Notes: generated by a model not told the origin, from the letters alone. DNA of 40,467 nucleotides from Nitrosomonadales bacterium (GCA_009886095.1 VFJL01000054.1:1-40467); one strand, 5' to 3'; counted from the stretch's first letter, positions 18,576-28,769 are shown. Numbers and translations: made by a program.

Positions 18576-18600
18576 CTTCGACAAACGCAGAGCGAACGGT
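18576..18600. repeat. Degenerate TTCGACAA...GCGAACGG repeat
   Basis: CTTCGACAAACGCAGAGCGAACGGT is an inexact, opposite-orientation copy of the repeat at 2583-2606. It lies in the gap between arfB and the FmdB-like gene, which otherwise holds no gene. Confidence 0.4.
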
Positions 18601-18642
18601 TAATACTTCACAGGGCCGGATCAATAGGCCAAGCAGTTAAGG

Positions 18643-18648
18643 TATAAT
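18643..18648 (+). promoter_or_regulatory. Candidate -10 element for the fmdB-DUF502-aspS-nudB genes
   Basis: TATAAT is a perfect sigma-70 -10 hexamer, 37 nt upstream of the FmdB-like start codon. The region 17 bp further upstream (ATCAAT) is a poor -35 match. Confidence 0.4.
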
Positions 18649-18684
18649 CCCCTTTTTCTGAATTCCGCATTATTGGAGGTTGTC

Positions 18685-18990
18685 ATGCCAATTTACGAAT
18701 ACCGTTGCGGCTCTTGCGGTTCTGAAAATGAACATCTGCAAAGGCTGAGCGATGCGCCAATCGCGGTTTGCCCCGCGTGTGGCAGCGATGCGTACACTAA
18801 ACTTATTTCTGCTGCTGGCTTTCAGCTGAAAGGCAGCGGTTGGTACGCCACTGATTTCAAGAACGCTTCGAAACCGAAGCCGGATACGGCAGTGGCGGCA
18901 AACAGCGAGACTAATTCAGCGCCAGCCGCTACACCTGCTACCGCGCCCACTGCTGTCAAAGAAGCAAGCCCAGCTTGCGCCGCCGAATGA
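18685..18990 (+). CDS. FmdB-family zinc-ribbon protein
   Basis: A 101-residue protein that starts MPIYEYRCGSCG and carries a second CPACGS knuckle at about residue 33, together forming a zinc ribbon. The remainder is a low-complexity Ala/Thr/Pro/Ser tail from about 65. The family (FmdB, CxxC_CxxC_SSSS) has been proposed as regulatory, but its role here is unknown. The ATG at 18685 is chosen because GGAGG sits 5 nt upstream; longer frames lack that support. It is the first gene of the aspS cluster. Confidence 0.88.
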   Translation: MPIYEYRCGSCGSENEHLQRLSDAPIAVCPACGSDAYTKLISAAGFQLKGSGWYATDFKNASKPKPDTAVAANSETNSAPAATPATAPTAVKEASPACAAE

Positions 18991-19015
18991 ATATCAGGCA
19001 CCGGCATTACTCGAT

Positions 19016-19627
19016 ATGAAACGCTATTTCATCACCGGACTACTGATCTGGGTGCCACTCGGCATTACCGTGTGGGTACTGAAATTCCTGATCGGCACCA
19101 TGGATCAGTCATTGCTGCTGCTACCCAGCAGTGTGCATCCTGAAACACTGTTGGGTGTACATATTCCCGGCGTGGGCACGTTGCTTACAGTGCTGGTGGT
19201 ATTCGTCACAGGTTTATTGACAACCAATATCATTGGTCAACGGCTGCTGCTGTTCTGGGAGGGGGTTCTGTGGCGTATCCCGGTAGTAAAATCAATTTAT
19301 TACGGCGTGAAACAAGTAAGCGATACACTGTTTTCCAGCCAAGGTGAGGCTTTTCGCAAGGCATTGCTAGTGCAGTACCCACGCCAGGGATCCTGGACCA
19401 TTGCCTTCATGACTGGGCAACCTGGGGGCGATGTGGTCAACTACCTCAAGGGCGAATATGTAAGCGTCTATGTGCCAACTACGCCCAACCCAACCTCCGG
19501 GTTTTTCCTGATGATGCCAAGAAGTGATGTGATCGAACTCGACATGAGTGTGGATACGGCACTGAAATACATCATTTCCATGGGTGTCGTGTCTCCCGAC
19601 AGCGGCAAAAAGAATCCAGGCCAATAA
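19016..19627 (+). CDS. DUF502 family inner-membrane protein
   Basis: A 203-residue protein with two N-terminal membrane helices (about 4-26 and 56-78) and a soluble domain containing PNPTSGFFLMMPRSDVIELDMSVDTALKYIISMGVV, the DUF502 hallmark. Function is unknown. Members commonly sit next to aspS in betaproteobacteria, as here. It starts 25 nt after the FmdB-like gene and ends 91 nt before aspS. Confidence 0.88.
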   Translation: MKRYFITGLLIWVPLGITVWVLKFLIGTMDQSLLLLPSSVHPETLLGVHIPGVGTLLTVLVVFVTGLLTTNIIGQRLLLFWEGVLWRIPVVKSIYYGVKQVSDTLFSSQGEAFRKALLVQYPRQGSWTIAFMTGQPGGDVVNYLKGEYVSVYVPTTPNPTSGFFLMMPRSDVIELDMSVDTALKYIISMGVVSPDSGKKNPGQ

Positions 19628-19718
19628 ACAAGCAACAGGCGGTATTTTAAAATGTATCCGCTTTCATTAATCCCGATTCTCCGACTTTCTATTCCCTACT
19701 TTCTACTACTAATACGCC

Positions 19719-21491
19719 ATGCGCACCAATTACTGTGGTTTCATTAATACCCAATACCTGAATCAGACTGTCACTCTCTACGGTTGGGTACATCGCCGCC
19801 GTGACCATGGCGGTGTGATCTTCATTGATCTGCGTGACCGTGAGGGTCTGGTGCAGATAGTATGTGACCCTGATAATGCAGGCACCTTCCAGAGCGCGGA
19901 GAAAATTCGCAATGAGTTCGTACTCAAAATCAGCGGCAAGGTACGGCATCGCCCCGAAGGTACCGTCAATTCGCATCTTGTCAGCGGCGAGGTTGAAGTG
20001 TTAGTGCAGTCCATCGAGATTCTCAATGCTTCACTGACGCCGCCGTTCCTGATGGACGACGAGCACTTGAGCGAAGCCGTACGACTGGAGCATCGTTATC
20101 TTGATCTGCGGCGACCGCAGATGCAGGCAAATTTACGGTTGCGCTACAAGGTAGCGATGGCCGTACGTGTATTTCTCGACCAGCACGGTTTTATTGATGT
20201 GGAAACACCGATGCTGACCAAGTCCACCCCGGAGGGCGCGCGTGATTATCTAGTGCCGTCACGCGTCAACGCCAGGCATTTTTTTGCGCTGCCGCAGTCG
20301 CCGCAACTGTTCAAGCAATTGCTGATGGTAGCGGGGTTCGACCGCTATTACCAGATTACCAAATGCTTTCGTGACGAAGACCTGCGTGCCGACCGCCAAC
20401 CCGAATTTACTCAAATCGATATTGAGACATCTTTCCTTGCTGAACACGAAATTATGGCACTGATGGAAGAGATGATCCGCAGTCTGTTTAGCTGCGCGAT
20501 AAATATTGATTTACCAAACCCATTTCCGCGCCTGACGCACGCCGACGCCATGCTGCGCTATGGCTCCGACAAGCCTGATTTGCGTGTTCCACTGGTGCTG
20601 ACCGAACTCACTGACGTGATGCAAGCAGTAGAATTTAAAGTATTCCGTGAAGCCGCGCAAAAGCCCGGCGGACGTGTAGCGGCATTGTGTGTGCCAGGAG
20701 GGGGTGGACTGTCGCGCAAGGAAATAGACGATTACACCAGTTTCGTCGCGATTTACGGTGCGAAAGGGTTGGCCTACATCAAAGTCAATACCTTGGAAAA
20801 GGGTATTGAAGGGCTGCAGTCACCGATACTGAAATTCCTGTCGGAAACGGTGATAAAAGTTATCTTAGAACGTACCGATGCCAAGGATGGCGATCTCATA
20901 TTCTTCGGCGCAGACAAGACCAAAATAGTGAATGAAGCCCTGGGTGCGCTGCGCGCCAAGGTTGGGCATGACCGGGGGCTCGCCGAACCTGGCTGGAAGC
21001 CTTTGTGGGTAGTGGATTTTCCGATGTTCGAATGGAACGAGGAGGAGAACCGCTGGCAGGCGCTGCACCATCCATTCACTGCCCCGGCCAACGGCCATGA
21101 GGATCTGCTGGAAACCGAACCTGGCAAGGCACTCTCCAAAGCCTATGACATGGTGCTGAACGGCTCGGAAATCGGCGGCGGTTCCGTACGTATTCATCGC
21201 CAGGAAGTGCAGTCAAAAGTATTCCGCGCATTGAACATTGGAGCCGATGAAGCTCAGGAGAAATTCGGCTTTCTGCTGGAAGCGCTACAATACGGCGCAC
21301 CGCCGCATGGCGGCATGGCTTTTGGCCTGGACCGGGTTGTCACCATGATGACAGGTGCAGAATCGATCCGTGATGTGATTGCTTTTCCAAAGACCCAGCG
21401 CGCCCAGTGCCTGCTGACTCACGCTCCCAGTACGGTAGATGAAAAACAGTTACGGGAACTGCATATCCGGTTGCGGCATATAGAAGCATAA
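19719..21491 (+). CDS. aspS: Aspartyl-tRNA synthetase
   Basis: Class II synthetase of 590 residues, the bacterial-type length with the insertion (GAD) domain. The N-terminal OB-fold anticodon domain (about 1-105, with [23 protein letters not shown]) precedes the catalytic core. Motif 2 is seen at [20 protein letters not shown] and motif 3 at [15 protein letters not shown]. Whether it charges only tRNA-Asp or also tRNA-Asn depends on whether asnS is present elsewhere; this cannot be told from the window. No Shine-Dalgarno sequence is visible before the ATG. Confidence 0.97.
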   Translation: MRTNYCGFINTQYLNQTVTLYGWVHRRRDHGGVIFIDLRDREGLVQIVCDPDNAGTFQSAEKIRNEFVLKISGKVRHRPEGTVNSHLVSGEVEVLVQSIEILNASLTPPFLMDDEHLSEAVRLEHRYLDLRRPQMQANLRLRYKVAMAVRVFLDQHGFIDVETPMLTKSTPEGARDYLVPSRVNARHFFALPQSPQLFKQLLMVAGFDRYYQITKCFRDEDLRADRQPEFTQIDIETSFLAEHEIMALMEEMIRSLFSCAINIDLPNPFPRLTHADAMLRYGSDKPDLRVPLVLTELTDVMQAVEFKVFREAAQKPGGRVAALCVPGGGGLSRKEIDDYTSFVAIYGAKGLAYIKVNTLEKGIEGLQSPILKFLSETVIKVILERTDAKDGDLIFFGADKTKIVNEALGALRAKVGHDRGLAEPGWKPLWVVDFPMFEWNEEENRWQALHHPFTAPANGHEDLLETEPGKALSKAYDMVLNGSEIGGGSVRIHRQEVQSKVFRALNIGADEAQEKFGFLLEALQYGAPPHGGMAFGLDRVVTMMTGAESIRDVIAFPKTQRAQCLLTHAPSTVDEKQLRELHIRLRHIEA

Positions 21492-21633
21492 AGAGTTAAC
21501 TGCAACTGCAGGCGAGAGATTAAAAGTATTTTCCGCAGAGAATATAGGGGATACGAGGGACAGTTTATTTTGTTCTTTCTCCACGATATCTGCGTTCCCT
21601 GCAGTTCACTATGTTTGAGCTTCTGCGGTGTAT

Positions 21634-22074
21634 ATGTTCAAAACACCTATTTCTGTTTTAGTCATCATCCATAGCCCCGATTTGCGGGTTTTATTGTTGG
21701 AGCGAGCCGATCATCCCGGTTACTGGCAATCGGTGACCGGCAGCCAGGATCAAGGTGAAACGTTGATGCAGACGGCGGTACGCGAAGTGGCTGAGGAAAC
21801 AGGACTGGATGCAACTCGCTACCCGCTGACCGATTGGCACTTGCAGAATCAATATGAAATTTTCCAGGAGTGGCGTTGGCGTTACGCGCCAGGGGTGACA
21901 CACAATACCGAGCATGTATTTGGTCTACTGTTGCCGCAGTGCGCTCCGGTCACCGTGGCAGCGCGCGAACACTTGAGTTTTGTCTGGCTACCTTGGCAAG
22001 AGGCAGCGAAAAAAGTTTTCTCCTGGAGCAATGCGGATGCGATATGCAAGCTGGCTTTCCACCAGCAGCGATAG
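21634..22074 (+). CDS. nudB: Dihydroneopterin triphosphate diphosphatase (Nudix)
   Basis: Nudix hydrolase of about 146 residues that would remove pyrophosphate from dihydroneopterin triphosphate in folate synthesis. The Nudix box is complete: GSQDQGE then REVAEETGL (about residues 33-56). SVTGSQDQGE and the position after aspS are typical of NudB. I used the ATG at 21634; a GTG two codons upstream is equally possible, and neither has a strong ribosome site. The 136-bp gap after aspS holds no feature I can support. Confidence 0.88.
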   Translation: MFKTPISVLVIIHSPDLRVLLLERADHPGYWQSVTGSQDQGETLMQTAVREVAEETGLDATRYPLTDWHLQNQYEIFQEWRWRYAPGVTHNTEHVFGLLLPQCAPVTVAAREHLSFVWLPWQEAAKKVFSWSNADAICKLAFHQQR

Positions 22075-22154
22075 AAATCCGCCTGCTGAACCTGCATCTG
22101 GTATTTTTATCTGATTGTGTTAACGTGTTTTCTTGATCGGTTGATGGAGTAGTC

Positions 22155-23252
22155 ATGCAAGCAGAAACCATTGCATTTGAGCGGTTTGACACGCTGCAGG
22201 GTGATGTCTGCGATCAACGTATCATTGCGGCCAAAGCTGTGCTGGGAAAACGCACGGTAATCCTCGCGCACCATTATCAGCGGGCTGATGTTTACAAATA
22301 CGCTGACCTCACTGGCGATTCGCTGAAGCTGTCGCGCCTTGCTGCCGGAACCGATGCGGAATATCTGGTATTTTGCGGCGTGCATTTCATGGCAGAGGTG
22401 GCCGACATTCTTTCTAAGCCAGAGCAGATCGCCATCCTGCCCGATCTTGCCGCAGGCTGCTCAATGGCTGATATGGCGAATCTTTCCAAGGTGCAACGGG
22501 CCTGGCATGAGCTGGCAGAAATACTTGATCCAGATGAGAACATCACGCCTGCAACTTATATCAACTCCGCTGCCGACCTGAAAGCTTTCTGCGGCGAGCA
22601 TGGCGGCATCGTCTGCACTTCCAGCAACGCCATTAAAATTTTGCAATGGTCTTTTTCCCGGCGCGAAAAAGTGCTGTTTTTTCCCGATCAGCATCTGGGG
22701 CGCTGGAGCGGTCATAAGCTGGGAATTCCATTGGATGAAATGCCGGTGTGGGATTTTGACGAGCCACTGGGTGGGCTTACCCCGGAGCAGATCAGAAAAG
22801 CTAAAATTATCTTATGGAAGGGACACTGCTCGGTACACCAGATGTTCCAACCACAGCACATCCTGCGTTTTCGCAACCAGTATCCCGATGGTCTAGTGAT
22901 TTCACATCCCGAGTGTAGTTTTGAGGTCTGCAAAAACTCCGACTACGTCGGCTCTACCGAGTTCATTATCAATACCATCCATGCAGCAAAAGAGGGAACC
23001 CGCTGGCTGGTAGGTACCGAGTTGAATCTGGTCAATCGCATCGCCGAGGAATTTAAACCGCAGGGGAAGATCGTACAGTTCATGGCATCAACAGTATGCA
23101 TGTGCTCTACCATGGCCCGCATCGATCCCCAGCATCTGGCGTGGGTATTGGAGAATCTGGTGGCAGGAAAAGTGGTGAACCGGATCCAAGTGCCGCAGGC
23201 TGAGGCGAAGCTTGCAAAACTTGCATTGGAACGGATGCTGGAGATTTCGTAG
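22155..23252 (+). CDS. nadA: Quinolinate synthase A
   Basis: Iron-sulfur enzyme of 365 residues that condenses iminoaspartate with dihydroxyacetone phosphate to make quinolinate for NAD synthesis. The substrate region is seen at LAHHYQRADVYKYADLTGDSL. The three [4Fe-4S] ligand regions are GCSMADM (Cys102), HCSVHQMF or HPECSFEVC (about 225-259) and TVCMCSTM (Cys315/317). The ATG at 22155 has GGAG 5 nt upstream. No nadB or nadC lies next to it. Confidence 0.95.
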   Translation: MQAETIAFERFDTLQGDVCDQRIIAAKAVLGKRTVILAHHYQRADVYKYADLTGDSLKLSRLAAGTDAEYLVFCGVHFMAEVADILSKPEQIAILPDLAAGCSMADMANLSKVQRAWHELAEILDPDENITPATYINSAADLKAFCGEHGGIVCTSSNAIKILQWSFSRREKVLFFPDQHLGRWSGHKLGIPLDEMPVWDFDEPLGGLTPEQIRKAKIILWKGHCSVHQMFQPQHILRFRNQYPDGLVISHPECSFEVCKNSDYVGSTEFIINTIHAAKEGTRWLVGTELNLVNRIAEEFKPQGKIVQFMASTVCMCSTMARIDPQHLAWVLENLVAGKVVNRIQVPQAEAKLAKLALERMLEIS

Positions 23253-23294
23253 GGATTATCCTGCATCACAAACCTTTAACCTGCCGCCAATTAC

Positions 23295-24047
23295 ATGCCT
23301 AATAAGTTGCATATCGCCACTTACAATATTCACAAGGGATTTTCATATTTCAATCAACGCATGGTGGTACACGAGTTGCGTGATAGCTTGCGAACTCTCG
23401 GTGCGGATATAATTTTTTTACAGGAAGTGGTCGGTCATCACAAGGGCCATGCTGCCCGCTTCGAGAATTGGCCGGGCAGTCCACAGCATGAGTTTCTAGC
23501 TGATTCAGTTTGGACTGATTTTGCCTATGGGAAAAATGCGATATACGACGAAGGGCATCATGGCAACGCCATTCTGAGTCGGTATCCTATCGTGCGCTGG
23601 GATAACGAGGATATTTCCGCACACCATTTCGAGAGCCGCGGCATGCTGCATTGTGAAATTAGCGTTCCCGGTTGGCAGGAGAATCTGCATTGCGTTTGTG
23701 TTCACATGGGGTTATTCAAGCGTGGGCAGCGGCGGCAATTGCAAGCGTTGGAGCGCCGCATTGAGCAGTTGGTCCCGTCCCAGGCACCGCTGGTCATTGC
23801 CGGCGATTTCAACGACTGGCGTGAAATAGCCAGCCAAGTTCTAGTAGAGCGACTTAATCTGACCGAGGTTTTTGAATTGACCGAAGGTCGGGCCGCGCGC
23901 AGCTACCCTTCTGCGTTGCCGATGTTCCGCCTTGACCGCATTTATGTACGCGGTTTTCACGTGGAAAATGCGCAAGTCCATCAAGGCCGCCCCTGGTCTA
24001 AAATCTCTGACCATGCAGTGCTGTCGGCCCGGATGATCCGCAGATGA
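23295..24047 (+). CDS. Endonuclease/exonuclease/phosphatase family protein (YbhP-like)
   Basis: A 250-residue metal-dependent phosphoesterase of the EEP fold. Motifs in order are HIATYNIHKG (about 5-14), the metal-binding Glu in FLQEV (about 45), AGDFNDW (about 175) and the C-terminal SDHAVL (about 239). Its stop overlaps the clsB start (ATGA), so the two are translationally coupled, matching the ybhP-clsB arrangement in E. coli. The substrate may be a phospholipid or related phosphoester (inference from the partner); nuclease activity is not excluded. Confidence 0.85.
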   Translation: MPNKLHIATYNIHKGFSYFNQRMVVHELRDSLRTLGADIIFLQEVVGHHKGHAARFENWPGSPQHEFLADSVWTDFAYGKNAIYDEGHHGNAILSRYPIVRWDNEDISAHHFESRGMLHCEISVPGWQENLHCVCVHMGLFKRGQRRQLQALERRIEQLVPSQAPLVIAGDFNDWREIASQVLVERLNLTEVFELTEGRAARSYPSALPMFRLDRIYVRGFHVENAQVHQGRPWSKISDHAVLSARMIRR

Positions 24048-25228
24048 ATCCGTCTGGTTTCGTCGGCGGCAACCGCATTACCCTGCTGCGTAACGGCGCG
24101 GAATATTTTCCAGCGCTGGAAGCCGCCATCGATGGGGCACAGCAGGAGGTACATCTTGAAACCTATATTTTCGAGCATGACGTCACCGGAATACGCATTG
24201 CCGAGGCATTGCAACGTGCAGCGCGGCGCGGCGTGGCAACATATTTGCTGTTGGATGGATTCGGCTCCCAGGATCTGCCGCAAAAAGTAGTCCAGGAGAT
24301 GCTCGATGCTGGTGTGCAGGTGCTCATATTCCGGCAGAAGATTTCACCCCTGAGCATGCGGCGCAACCGCTTGCGCCGCATGCATCGCAAGTTGGCCGTC
24401 GTGGACGCAAGTATTGCTTTTATCGGTGGAATCAACATCATCGACGACCTGCACAACCCCGAGCCGCTACCGCCGCGTTTCGATTACGCAGTTTCGATCG
24501 AGGGTCCACTACTGAGTGAGATTCATCCGGTAGCCAGGCATTTATGGATGCTGGTGGCATGGGCACACTTTAACCAGCGCCGCATAGACCATCCAGTATT
24601 GCGTCCAACCGGCAAGTCCTGCGGCAGACAACTGGCGGCATTCGTGATACGCGATAATTTTCGTCACCGGCATGATATCGAACAGGCTTATCTGCATGCC
24701 ATCGCCAACGCGTCTAATGAAATTATCATCGCCAGCGCTTACTTTCTGCCAGGCGGCAATTTCCGCCACGCGCTCAGCGCGGCCACTCGGCGCGGCGTCC
24801 GTGTGGTATTGCTGCTACAAGGCAGGGTGGATCACCGCTTACTGTATTACGCCACGCATGCACTATACGGGAGCCTGCTCGATGCCGGCATCGAAATTCA
24901 CGAATATCACAAGAGTTATTTGCATGCCAAGGTGGCGGTGGTAGATCGGCGCTGGGCTACCGTGGGCTCTTCCAATATCGATCCATTTAGCCTGTTGCTG
25001 GCGCGGGAGGCCAACGTGGTAGTGAACGATGAGTCATTCGCGGCTGAATTGCGCTCAAGCCTGGAGCAGGCGATGATTGAGGGATCAACACGGGTGTTGC
25101 GGGAGAGCTGGAAAAGACAATCCTGGCTCATCAGTGCAAGGAGTTGGGCGAGCTACTACGTAGTACGTTATTTGCAGGGTCTGGTGGGTTATGCTTGGGA
25201 AAACGACCTACCCGAGTATGGCAAATAA
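24044..25228 (+). CDS. clsB: Cardiolipin synthase B
   Basis: Phospholipase D superfamily enzyme of 394 residues. It makes cardiolipin from phosphatidylglycerol, with phosphatidylethanolamine as the usual second substrate for ClsB. Two HxKxxxxD motifs are intact: His114-Lys116-Asp121 (MHRKLAVVD) and His294-Lys296-Asp301 (LHAKVAVVD). No N-terminal membrane helices are present, unlike ClsA, which supports the ClsB assignment. It is coupled to the preceding gene by a 4-bp overlap. Confidence 0.9.
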   Translation: MNPSGFVGGNRITLLRNGAEYFPALEAAIDGAQQEVHLETYIFEHDVTGIRIAEALQRAARRGVATYLLLDGFGSQDLPQKVVQEMLDAGVQVLIFRQKISPLSMRRNRLRRMHRKLAVVDASIAFIGGINIIDDLHNPEPLPPRFDYAVSIEGPLLSEIHPVARHLWMLVAWAHFNQRRIDHPVLRPTGKSCGRQLAAFVIRDNFRHRHDIEQAYLHAIANASNEIIIASAYFLPGGNFRHALSAATRRGVRVVLLLQGRVDHRLLYYATHALYGSLLDAGIEIHEYHKSYLHAKVAVVDRRWATVGSSNIDPFSLLLAREANVVVNDESFAAELRSSLEQAMIEGSTRVLRESWKRQSWLISARSWASYYVVRYLQGLVGYAWENDLPEYGK

Positions 25229-25267
25229 CGCAGTATGCGAATACCCCTTATCTCCCAGACAGGTTTC

Positions 25268-26329
25268 ATGATGACACCGGAAATGCACAGCCAGATAGTT
25301 GCTGCCGCTGCCCAGCTACGAGCAGGTGGGGTAGTGGCTTTTCCAACAGAAACCGTCTATGGCCTGGGGGCAGATATCTCTAATCCATCTGCAGTGCGGC
25401 GTATATTCGAAATAAAAAAGCGGCCTATCGATCATCCACTGATTGTTCATTTCGCTGATGCAGCGCGGCTACAATACTGGGCGGAGGAGGTACCGGAAGC
25501 CGCCTGGCGATTGGCCGAGTGCTTCTGGCCGGGACCGCTGACATTGATATTGCCGCGCAGTTGCCATGTGCCATCGAGTGTCACTGGCGGACAAGACATG
25601 GTGGGACTACGGATACCAGACCATCCTATCGCGCTTGCCTTGTTGAACGAACTAGGATCTGAAAAAGCGCTAGCCGCACCCTCAGCCAATCGCTTTGGGC
25701 GCATTAGTCCGACGACAGCAGCACATGTGCGCGAGGAGCTGGGTCATGCCGTAGACATGATTTTGGATGGCGGTGCATGCGCGGTTGGCTTGGAGAGCAC
25801 GATCGTCGGTTTCAGTGGTCAAACTGCCACGATACTACGACCCGGCGGGGTTTCGCTAGCCGCGTTAGCAGAAGTGTTGAATGGAAAAATAGTCTTGCCG
25901 CAAGTAAAGAATTCCACAGTGCGTGTGCCGGGTGCTCTTGTTTCCCACTACGCTCCACTAACGCCGCTCGAAGTGTGGCCGACTAAAATTTTGTGGCAGC
26001 GTGCACATAAACTGGAAGCACAGGGACGGAGAGTGATGATAATAGGATGGTCAGAGCCGGAGCCGGATCCAGTCAGCCCAGAAAACAAAAACATTGCCTA
26101 TTTCCTCATGCCGTGCAAAGCGGCAGCCTACGGCAGTCGGCTATATGCAATCTTGCGCCGCTTCGATCACGGGCGGTTCGATTATCTGCTAGCGGAAGCG
26201 CCACCTGATGACCCGGCCTGGCTGGCGGTTGCAGACCGGTTGCAGCGCGCAAGCCACACGTCATTTGATAAGTTGCAGGATGATGATTACGGCAAGGGAA
26301 ATACCCCAGATGAAAACAGACATGAATAA
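25268..26329 (+). CDS. L-threonylcarbamoyladenylate synthase (TsaC/Sua5 type)
   Basis: Makes threonylcarbamoyl-AMP from threonine, bicarbonate and ATP for t6A modification of tRNA. The YrdC domain (about 1-205 from the start used) shows GGVVAFPTETVYGLGAD, KKRPIDHPLIVH and the LAAPSANRFGR loop. About 140 further residues form the Sua5 C-terminal domain, so this is the long form. I used the first of two adjacent ATGs at 25268; an ATG at 25235 gives a longer N-terminus without family support. It overlaps the cbbY start by about 20 bp. Confidence 0.9.
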   Translation: MMTPEMHSQIVAAAAQLRAGGVVAFPTETVYGLGADISNPSAVRRIFEIKKRPIDHPLIVHFADAARLQYWAEEVPEAAWRLAECFWPGPLTLILPRSCHVPSSVTGGQDMVGLRIPDHPIALALLNELGSEKALAAPSANRFGRISPTTAAHVREELGHAVDMILDGGACAVGLESTIVGFSGQTATILRPGGVSLAALAEVLNGKIVLPQVKNSTVRVPGALVSHYAPLTPLEVWPTKILWQRAHKLEAQGRRVMIIGWSEPEPDPVSPENKNIAYFLMPCKAAAYGSRLYAILRRFDHGRFDYLLAEAPPDDPAWLAVADRLQRASHTSFDKLQDDDYGKGNTPDENRHE

Positions 26330-27083
26330 TGAAATCCGTGCAGTATTATTCGACGTCGACGGCACATTAGCCGATACCGAGCGTGACGGTCATCGCCCTG
26401 CCTTCAATGCTGCATTTGCAGAGCTTGGACTCACTTGGGACTGGGACGCAGAACTCTATGGTAAATTATTGACAATTACTGGTGGCAAGGAACGCATTCG
26501 TCATTATATGGAAAAATATGCCCCGGATGAGTTGCGCAGGAACGGGCTGAACGACTGGATCGCAGGCTTGCACAAGACCAAAACTAGACATTTCGTGGCT
26601 TTGCTTGATCGCGGTGAAATTCCTTTGCGTCCTGGCGTCGTCCGCCTGATCCATCAGTTGCGCGAAGCAAAAATAAAAATCGCCATTGCTACCACTACCT
26701 CGCCGGAGAACGTAACCGCGCTGTTAAAATCTACTTTGGGAGAGAGGTCTCCCGACTGGTTTAGTGTAATTGGTGCAGGCGATATCGTTCCAGGGAAAAA
26801 GCCTGCGTCAGATATTTATCTTTGGGTGCTGGATCAACTTGGGTTGCCGGCGCGGCATTGCATTGCGGTGGAAGATTCTGAGAACGGGCTGATAGCTGCT
26901 CTGGCGGCTGGTCTTAACACGGTGATCACGGTCAGTGACTACACGCGTCATCAGAACTTCAACGGGGCTGCACTGGTGTTGTCGAACTTGGGTGAACCGA
27001 CGCAACCATTTGCCGTGCTGGCGGGAAATGCGCAGGGCAGGAGATGGGTGGATGCGGAGATGCTGGCCGAGCTGAATAGCTAA
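26310..27083 (+). CDS. cbbY: HAD-superfamily phosphatase, CbbY type
   Basis: HAD hydrolase of 257 residues. CbbY removes the 1-phosphate of xylulose-1,5-bisphosphate, a misfire product that inhibits Rubisco. Seen here are catalytic motif I (LFDVDGTLADTERDGHRPAFN), a helical cap with GKLLTITGGKERIRHY, motif II Thr (IAIATTTS), motif III Lys (PGKKPASDIY) and motif IV (VEDSENG). The DTERDGHR and TGGKERIRHY segments are CbbY-like rather than generic phosphoglycolate phosphatase. The ATG at 26310 (MKTDMNNE) was chosen because a longer frame from 26208 would overlap tsaC deeply. It implies a Calvin cycle, although no cbb genes adjoin it. Confidence 0.85.
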   Translation: MKTDMNNEIRAVLFDVDGTLADTERDGHRPAFNAAFAELGLTWDWDAELYGKLLTITGGKERIRHYMEKYAPDELRRNGLNDWIAGLHKTKTRHFVALLDRGEIPLRPGVVRLIHQLREAKIKIAIATTTSPENVTALLKSTLGERSPDWFSVIGAGDIVPGKKPASDIYLWVLDQLGLPARHCIAVEDSENGLIAALAAGLNTVITVSDYTRHQNFNGAALVLSNLGEPTQPFAVLAGNAQGRRWVDAEMLAELNS

Positions 27084-27260
27084 TATAGTTATCGTTTCTA
27101 TTTGTATTTATGATGGAATTGTCATCTAGAACGGGTAGAATCGGGGGTTGTCTGCTCTTGGCAGAGAAATGCTGAATCAATGTGCAGTGCGTTATTTCTA
27201 CCTGAAGCACATCCCCGTGAGGGACACCAGGCTCTGTGACTAAAACCAGTGAGGCGTCAA

Positions 27261-27755
27261 ATGAAAAAACCATTAATCGGTATCATTATGGGCAGCAACA
27301 GCGATTGGAGCGTGATGCAGCATGCCGCAAGCCAGTTACGTGATTTCGCCATACCCTACGAAGCGCAGATAATTTCCGCTCACCGTACTCCTGATATTGC
27401 ATTTGAATATGCGCAAACTGCCATTGCCCGTGGCTTGCGCTGCATTATCGCTGGTGCCGGCGGTGCTGCCCATCTCGCCGGGGTGTTGGCAGCTAAAACA
27501 ACCCTGCCGATTCTGGGCGTACCGGTTCCCTCCAAACATCTGCAAGGGCTGGATTCACTGCTTTCAATTGTGCAGATGCCCAAGGGCATTCCAGTCGCCA
27601 CTTTTGCCATTGGCGAGGCTGGAGCCGCTAACGCTGGTTTGTTTGCAGTGGCTCTGCTGGCTCTCTCCGATCCGGCGATAGCCGAGCAACTCGAGGCTTT
27701 CCGAAAAACGCAGGCAGAAAGGGTCAGGGCGATGACCCTGCCCGAACTTGAGTAG
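27261..27755 (+). CDS. purE: N5-carboxyaminoimidazole ribonucleotide mutase
   Basis: Class I PurE of 164 residues, converting N5-CAIR to CAIR in purine synthesis. The active-site regions are [13 protein letters not shown] (about 4-16), SAHRTPD (about 42-48) and [10 protein letters not shown] (about 72-81). The ATG at 27261 has GAGG about 6 nt upstream, which decides it over an upstream in-frame start. It is 7 nt before purC. purK, needed to make N5-CAIR, is not in the window. Confidence 0.96.
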   Translation: MKKPLIGIIMGSNSDWSVMQHAASQLRDFAIPYEAQIISAHRTPDIAFEYAQTAIARGLRCIIAGAGGAAHLAGVLAAKTTLPILGVPVPSKHLQGLDSLLSIVQMPKGIPVATFAIGEAGAANAGLFAVALLALSDPAIAEQLEAFRKTQAERVRAMTLPELE

Positions 27756-27762
27756 GCCTAAC

Positions 27763-28662
27763 GTGAATTTGAATTCATCTGAAACACCATTATTTGAATC
27801 TAATCTTGTCAGTCTCGAATTTCTACATCGCGGCAAGGTGCGCGACATCTATGCGGTGGATGAAGACAAGTTACTGATCGTCCAAACTGATCGGCTGTCA
27901 GCATTCGATGTGATCCTGCCGACCCCGGTGCCAGACAAAGGCCGAGTGCTCACTGCCATGTCCAACTTCTGGTTCGAGAAACTTGGTCACATTATTCCCA
28001 ATCATCTCACCGGTATTGCTCCTGAATCAGTGGTAGCGGTGACAGAACGTGCCCAAGTGGCTGGTCGTGCGTTTGTGGTGAAGCGACTACAACCGCTGCC
28101 GATAGAGGCCATTGTGCGCGGCTACGTGGTCGGTTCCGGCTGGAAGGATTATCAAAAGACCGGCACAATCTGCGGCATCACACTTCCTGCTGGATTGCAG
28201 GAAGCTGCCAGGCTGCCGGGTGGCGCGATTTTTACGCCCTCGACCAAAGCGGTAGCAGGTGCGCATGATGAAAATATTTCATTTTCTGAAGCGGAGAAAC
28301 TGTTGGGCCGAGAGCTGGCCGCGCAAGTACGCGACAAGGTCCTCGCCCTCTACACCGAGGCGGCAGATTTTGCTGCGACCAAGGGTATTATCATTGCGGA
28401 TACCAAATTTGAGTTCGGTCGAGATGATGCAGGCAAGCTCTATCTGATCGACGAGGCGCTCACCCCGGATTCATCCCGTTTCTGGCCGGCCGACCAGTAT
28501 GCACCGGGGGGGAATCCACCCAGCTATGACAAGCAGTTTGTGCGTGATTGGCTGGAAACACAGGACTGGAACAAAAAAGCACCTGCCCCCGCGCTGCCTG
28601 CTGAGGTACTCGTGCGGACCACAAAAAAATATCAAGAAGCCCTGCGTCGGCTGATAGGATAA
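27763..28662 (+). CDS. purC: Phosphoribosylaminoimidazole-succinocarboxamide synthase
   Basis: SAICAR synthetase of 299 residues, the longer form. It adds aspartate to CAIR, the step directly after PurE. Visible motifs are [26 protein letters not shown], the [26 protein letters not shown] segment and [15 protein letters not shown] near residue 230. The start is GTG at 27763 with AGTAGG about 7 nt upstream; a TTG inside purE would give a longer frame. It forms an operon with purE. The 107-bp gap after it holds a long-range inverted repeat, TCAGGCG (28688) with CGCCTGA (28734). Confidence 0.95.
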   Translation: MNLNSSETPLFESNLVSLEFLHRGKVRDIYAVDEDKLLIVQTDRLSAFDVILPTPVPDKGRVLTAMSNFWFEKLGHIIPNHLTGIAPESVVAVTERAQVAGRAFVVKRLQPLPIEAIVRGYVVGSGWKDYQKTGTICGITLPAGLQEAARLPGGAIFTPSTKAVAGAHDENISFSEAEKLLGRELAAQVRDKVLALYTEAADFAATKGIIIADTKFEFGRDDAGKLYLIDEALTPDSSRFWPADQYAPGGNPPSYDKQFVRDWLETQDWNKKAPAPALPAEVLVRTTKKYQEALRRLIG

Positions 28663-28769
28663 TTTGCCAGGAAGCAGGAGCGTCTCCTCAGGCGTGAGGG
28701 TGGTACAAAGCTGCACAAGACGCTGGCTATTCGCGCCTGAAAGTATTCTTATAAAAATAGCATTCCGTT

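Noticed and set aside
28688-28740. Possible small RNA after purC (TCAGGCG...CGCCTGA)
   Set aside because: The 7-bp arms are 39 nt apart with no T-run or promoter; too weak to call.
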